DNA from: DAOTTI01 sp034437795
GTDB taxonomy: Bacteria > Chloroflexota > UBA11872 > UBA12225
Length of the DNA stretch: 13,858 bases
Reading direction: 5' to 3'
Assembly: GCA_034437795.1 (NCBI GenBank)
Contig: DAOTTI010000211.1
Coordinates: forward strand, 1-13,858
Under the pieces are notes generated by a model, which saw only the letters and a list, made by a program, of their open reading frames with translations, was not told where the DNA came from and did no database searches. Below are positions 12,282-13,858 of this stretch, one piece after another. Numbering within the stretch: position 1 is the first letter of the stretch; each line of letters begins with the position of its first letter. The position numbers and the translations under genes were made by a program.

Positions 12282-13858
12282 TCACGGTGTGACCAGCGTA
12301 AACGCCACGCGCTCGTCGCGCTGGACCTGCTCCGGGTCGGGACACTCGCGGCATCGTGGCAAGGTCGTGCTCAGTATCAGCCGCTCGACGGGAACGCCAA
12401 ACTTGATGATGTAGTCCTGCACTGCCCGCGCACGCTCAAAGGCCAGCGCGTTGACCGCCGCCTCGTTGAGCCCGGCTCCGGCCGGCCAGCCGGCCGACCC
12501 TTCGATGCGCAGGTACGTGCCCACCGTGCTGCGCAGCACGGGGATGACCGACGCCTCGATGTCGCGCCGCGCCGCTTCAGAAAGGATTGAGCTCCCCGGC
12601 TCGAACTGCACCTGCTGCACGGAAAGCACGACCAGCGTGGTCAGGCGCGCCTGCTGCTCGGGCGTCAGGCCCCGCACCTGCGCCCTGGCCGTCAGGTGAA
12701 ACGTGGGGTTCACCGGCGGGCGCGTGGAGATCAGTGACGAGTCGCTCGCCGACTTGCGCACGAAGGCCGGCTCGAAGACGCTCGGGAGCTCATCATCGCG
12801 CAGGACGCGCCGCACCTCGCGCCCGCCGGAGGCCCATACCGCCTGCGCTTCCTTGTAGCGGCTGTACAGCAGCGGCAGGTTGGCGTCCGACATCACCGCC
12901 TGGTTGTCCTGGAGCGTCGCCTGCGCGAACTCCTTGAGCGAGTCGGTGAGATCCCTGGTGGAGCCGACGCCGGTCCAGCGGGCGCTCCACCTGGCCATCG
13001 ACTGCGCCGCCGCGTCCGGCTGCTCCAGGGTCAGCTTCAGCGCCTCGAACCAGGCGTCATGGAAGGCCTGCACCGCCTCCCGCTTCGTCTCCAGGGCCCT
13101 GGAGCCGGTCACGATCACGTCCATCGTGACGCGAAACTGGTCGGAGGTCATCAGCACCTTGCTGTCCGGCCGGCGCGCCGCCGCCTCCATGTCGCTGCTC
13201 GTCCAGCCAATGACGCCATGCGCCTCGCGGTCCAGGTAGCGCCGGACCGCCTGGTTCAGGTTCTCGTGGCCGAAGCGGATGACGCGGCTGGCGGGGACGC
13301 CCCCAACCCGCAGCAGGTAGTACAGCAGGTACTCGCTGACCGAGCTGTCCGAGTAGGCGAAGGCGCGCCCCTCCATGTCGTTGAAGGTCTGCACCTCGCT
13401 GGCCTGGACCACCGCCTTGTCCGCGCCGGCGGATTCGCCGATGATGGCCGTGACGCGGCCGGTCTGGGGGCCGCCCCACAGGGCGTAGCTGTTCATCGTG
13501 GTTAGGATGGCGTCGAACCCGCCGTTCTGCAGCAGCTCCGCCCGCCGGAACTCGGAGATCCGGTTCCGGTCCTCGATGTCAAAGGGGACGAAGCGCACCC
13601 CTAGCCCGCGCTTCTCGGCTAGCTTCTCCTGGTACAGGAGCACCACCGGCGCATAGGGCGGGAACTCCTTGTCGAACGCGACGGTGACGTAGCCCAGGCG
13701 GAAGCTCCCCTGGGACTCGGGCACCGGCACCTCTGAGCGAAACCCCCCGTCCGCCGCTGGCGCCGCGGTGGCGCTGGCGCGAGCAGGGGTGGGGCTTGCC
13801 CGTGGCGCGGCCGTCGGGGCGGCCGTCGGCGCCGCCCCCTGGCCGGCGGGTGGCGGGG
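12282..13858 (-). CDS. Periplasmic substrate-binding / OmpA-like fusion protein, 5' end beyond the right edge
   Basis: The frame is open from the stop at 12282 to the window edge (525 codons), so the N-terminus is missing. The visible part begins with an Ala/Pro/Thr-rich linker (13733-13856). A binding-protein domain of the NMT1/SsuA-like or phosphate-binding type follows (about 13706-12830), with FRLGYVTVAFDKEFPPYAPV and a ligand-cleft-type GFDAILTTMNSYALW. The C-terminal 115 residues (about 12626-12285) resemble an OmpA peptidoglycan-binding domain: VQFEPGSSILSE, LRIEGSAGW, FERARAVQDYIIKFGVPVERL. The usual Asp of the GHTD motif is replaced (GSAG). A CxxC (CREC) lies near the C-terminus. Proteins pairing these domains often sit beside toxic-anion-resistance genes. 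The GTG at 13730 is in the linker boundary and is not a credible start. Ligand unknown; envelope location inferred. Confidence 0.8.
   Translation of the reverse strand, partial: PPPAGQGAAPTAAPTAAPRASPTPARASATAAPAADGGFRSEVPVPESQGSFRLGYVTVAFDKEFPPYAPVVLLYQEKLAEKRGLGVRFVPFDIEDRNRISEFRRAELLQNGGFDAILTTMNSYALWGGPQTGRVTAIIGESAGADKAVVQASEVQTFNDMEGRAFAYSDSSVSEYLLYYLLRVGGVPASRVIRFGHENLNQAVRRYLDREAHGVIGWTSSDMEAAARRPDSKVLMTSDQFRVTMDVIVTGSRALETKREAVQAFHDAWFEALKLTLEQPDAAAQSMARWSARWTGVGSTRDLTDSLKEFAQATLQDNQAVMSDANLPLLYSRYKEAQAVWASGGREVRRVLRDDELPSVFEPAFVRKSASDSSLISTRPPVNPTFHLTARAQVRGLTPEQQARLTTLVVLSVQQVQFEPGSSILSEAARRDIEASVIPVLRSTVGTYLRIEGSAGWPAGAGLNEAAVNALAFERARAVQDYIIKFGVPVERLILSTTLPRCRECPDPEQVQRDERVAFTLVTP

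Noticed and set aside
13730..13858. GTG at 13730 as the start of the binding-protein/OmpA gene
   Set aside because: The frame stays open to the window edge with an Ala/Pro/Thr linker, and no signal peptide follows the GTG, so the gene continues to the right.

Overview
The window is about 70% G+C and reads like a chromosome segment of a Chloroflexota bacterium (Thermomicrobia-like). That placement is an inference from gene content and from the style of the secreted glycosidase-like protein; no rRNA or other phylogenetic marker is present. A gas-vesiculate high-GC actinobacterium is the main alternative. No tRNA, rRNA, CRISPR array, transposase or phage gene was seen.

Positions 1-2805 (minus strand) hold part of a gas-vesicle cluster, transcribed leftwards as a GvpF/L protein, GvpG, a second GvpF/L protein, and a GvpA/J/S-family gene cut by the left edge. 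The last two overlap at TGATG. No gvpA, gvpO, gvpN or gvpK lies inside the window. A degenerate 10-bp tandem repeat runs across the 5' end of the second GvpF/L gene.

Positions 2910-7156 (minus strand) hold three housekeeping genes. murT and gatD overlap by four bases and encode the lipid II isoglutaminyl synthase that amidates D-Glu of peptidoglycan stem peptides. rqcH encodes the NFACT ribosome-quality-control factor and follows after a 171-bp spacer with a REP-like repeat. A 338-bp divergent intergenic region separates murT from radC (plus strand, 7495-8331).

Positions 8354-10528 (minus strand, convergent with radC) encode a secreted protein with a ten-cysteine ectodomain and a clan GH-A glycoside-hydrolase-like barrel. 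It diverges from a small YflT-like stress protein with a glycine zipper (plus strand, 10796-11239). Downstream, on the minus strand, lie a two-TM coiled-coil protein of unknown function and, upstream of it, a partial gene for a periplasmic-binding-protein/OmpA-like fusion that runs off the right edge. Those two probably form an envelope-associated pair.

A recurring feature is that most gene junctions, and two protein linkers, hold short tandem repeats with different unit lengths (9, 10, 13, 14 and 15 bp). The most promising observations are the frame-altering 10-bp repeat at the second gvpF/L gene, a MurT with an altered zinc ribbon and a repeat-derived insertion, and the binding-protein/OmpA fusion that lacks the usual Asp of the OmpA peptidoglycan-binding motif.
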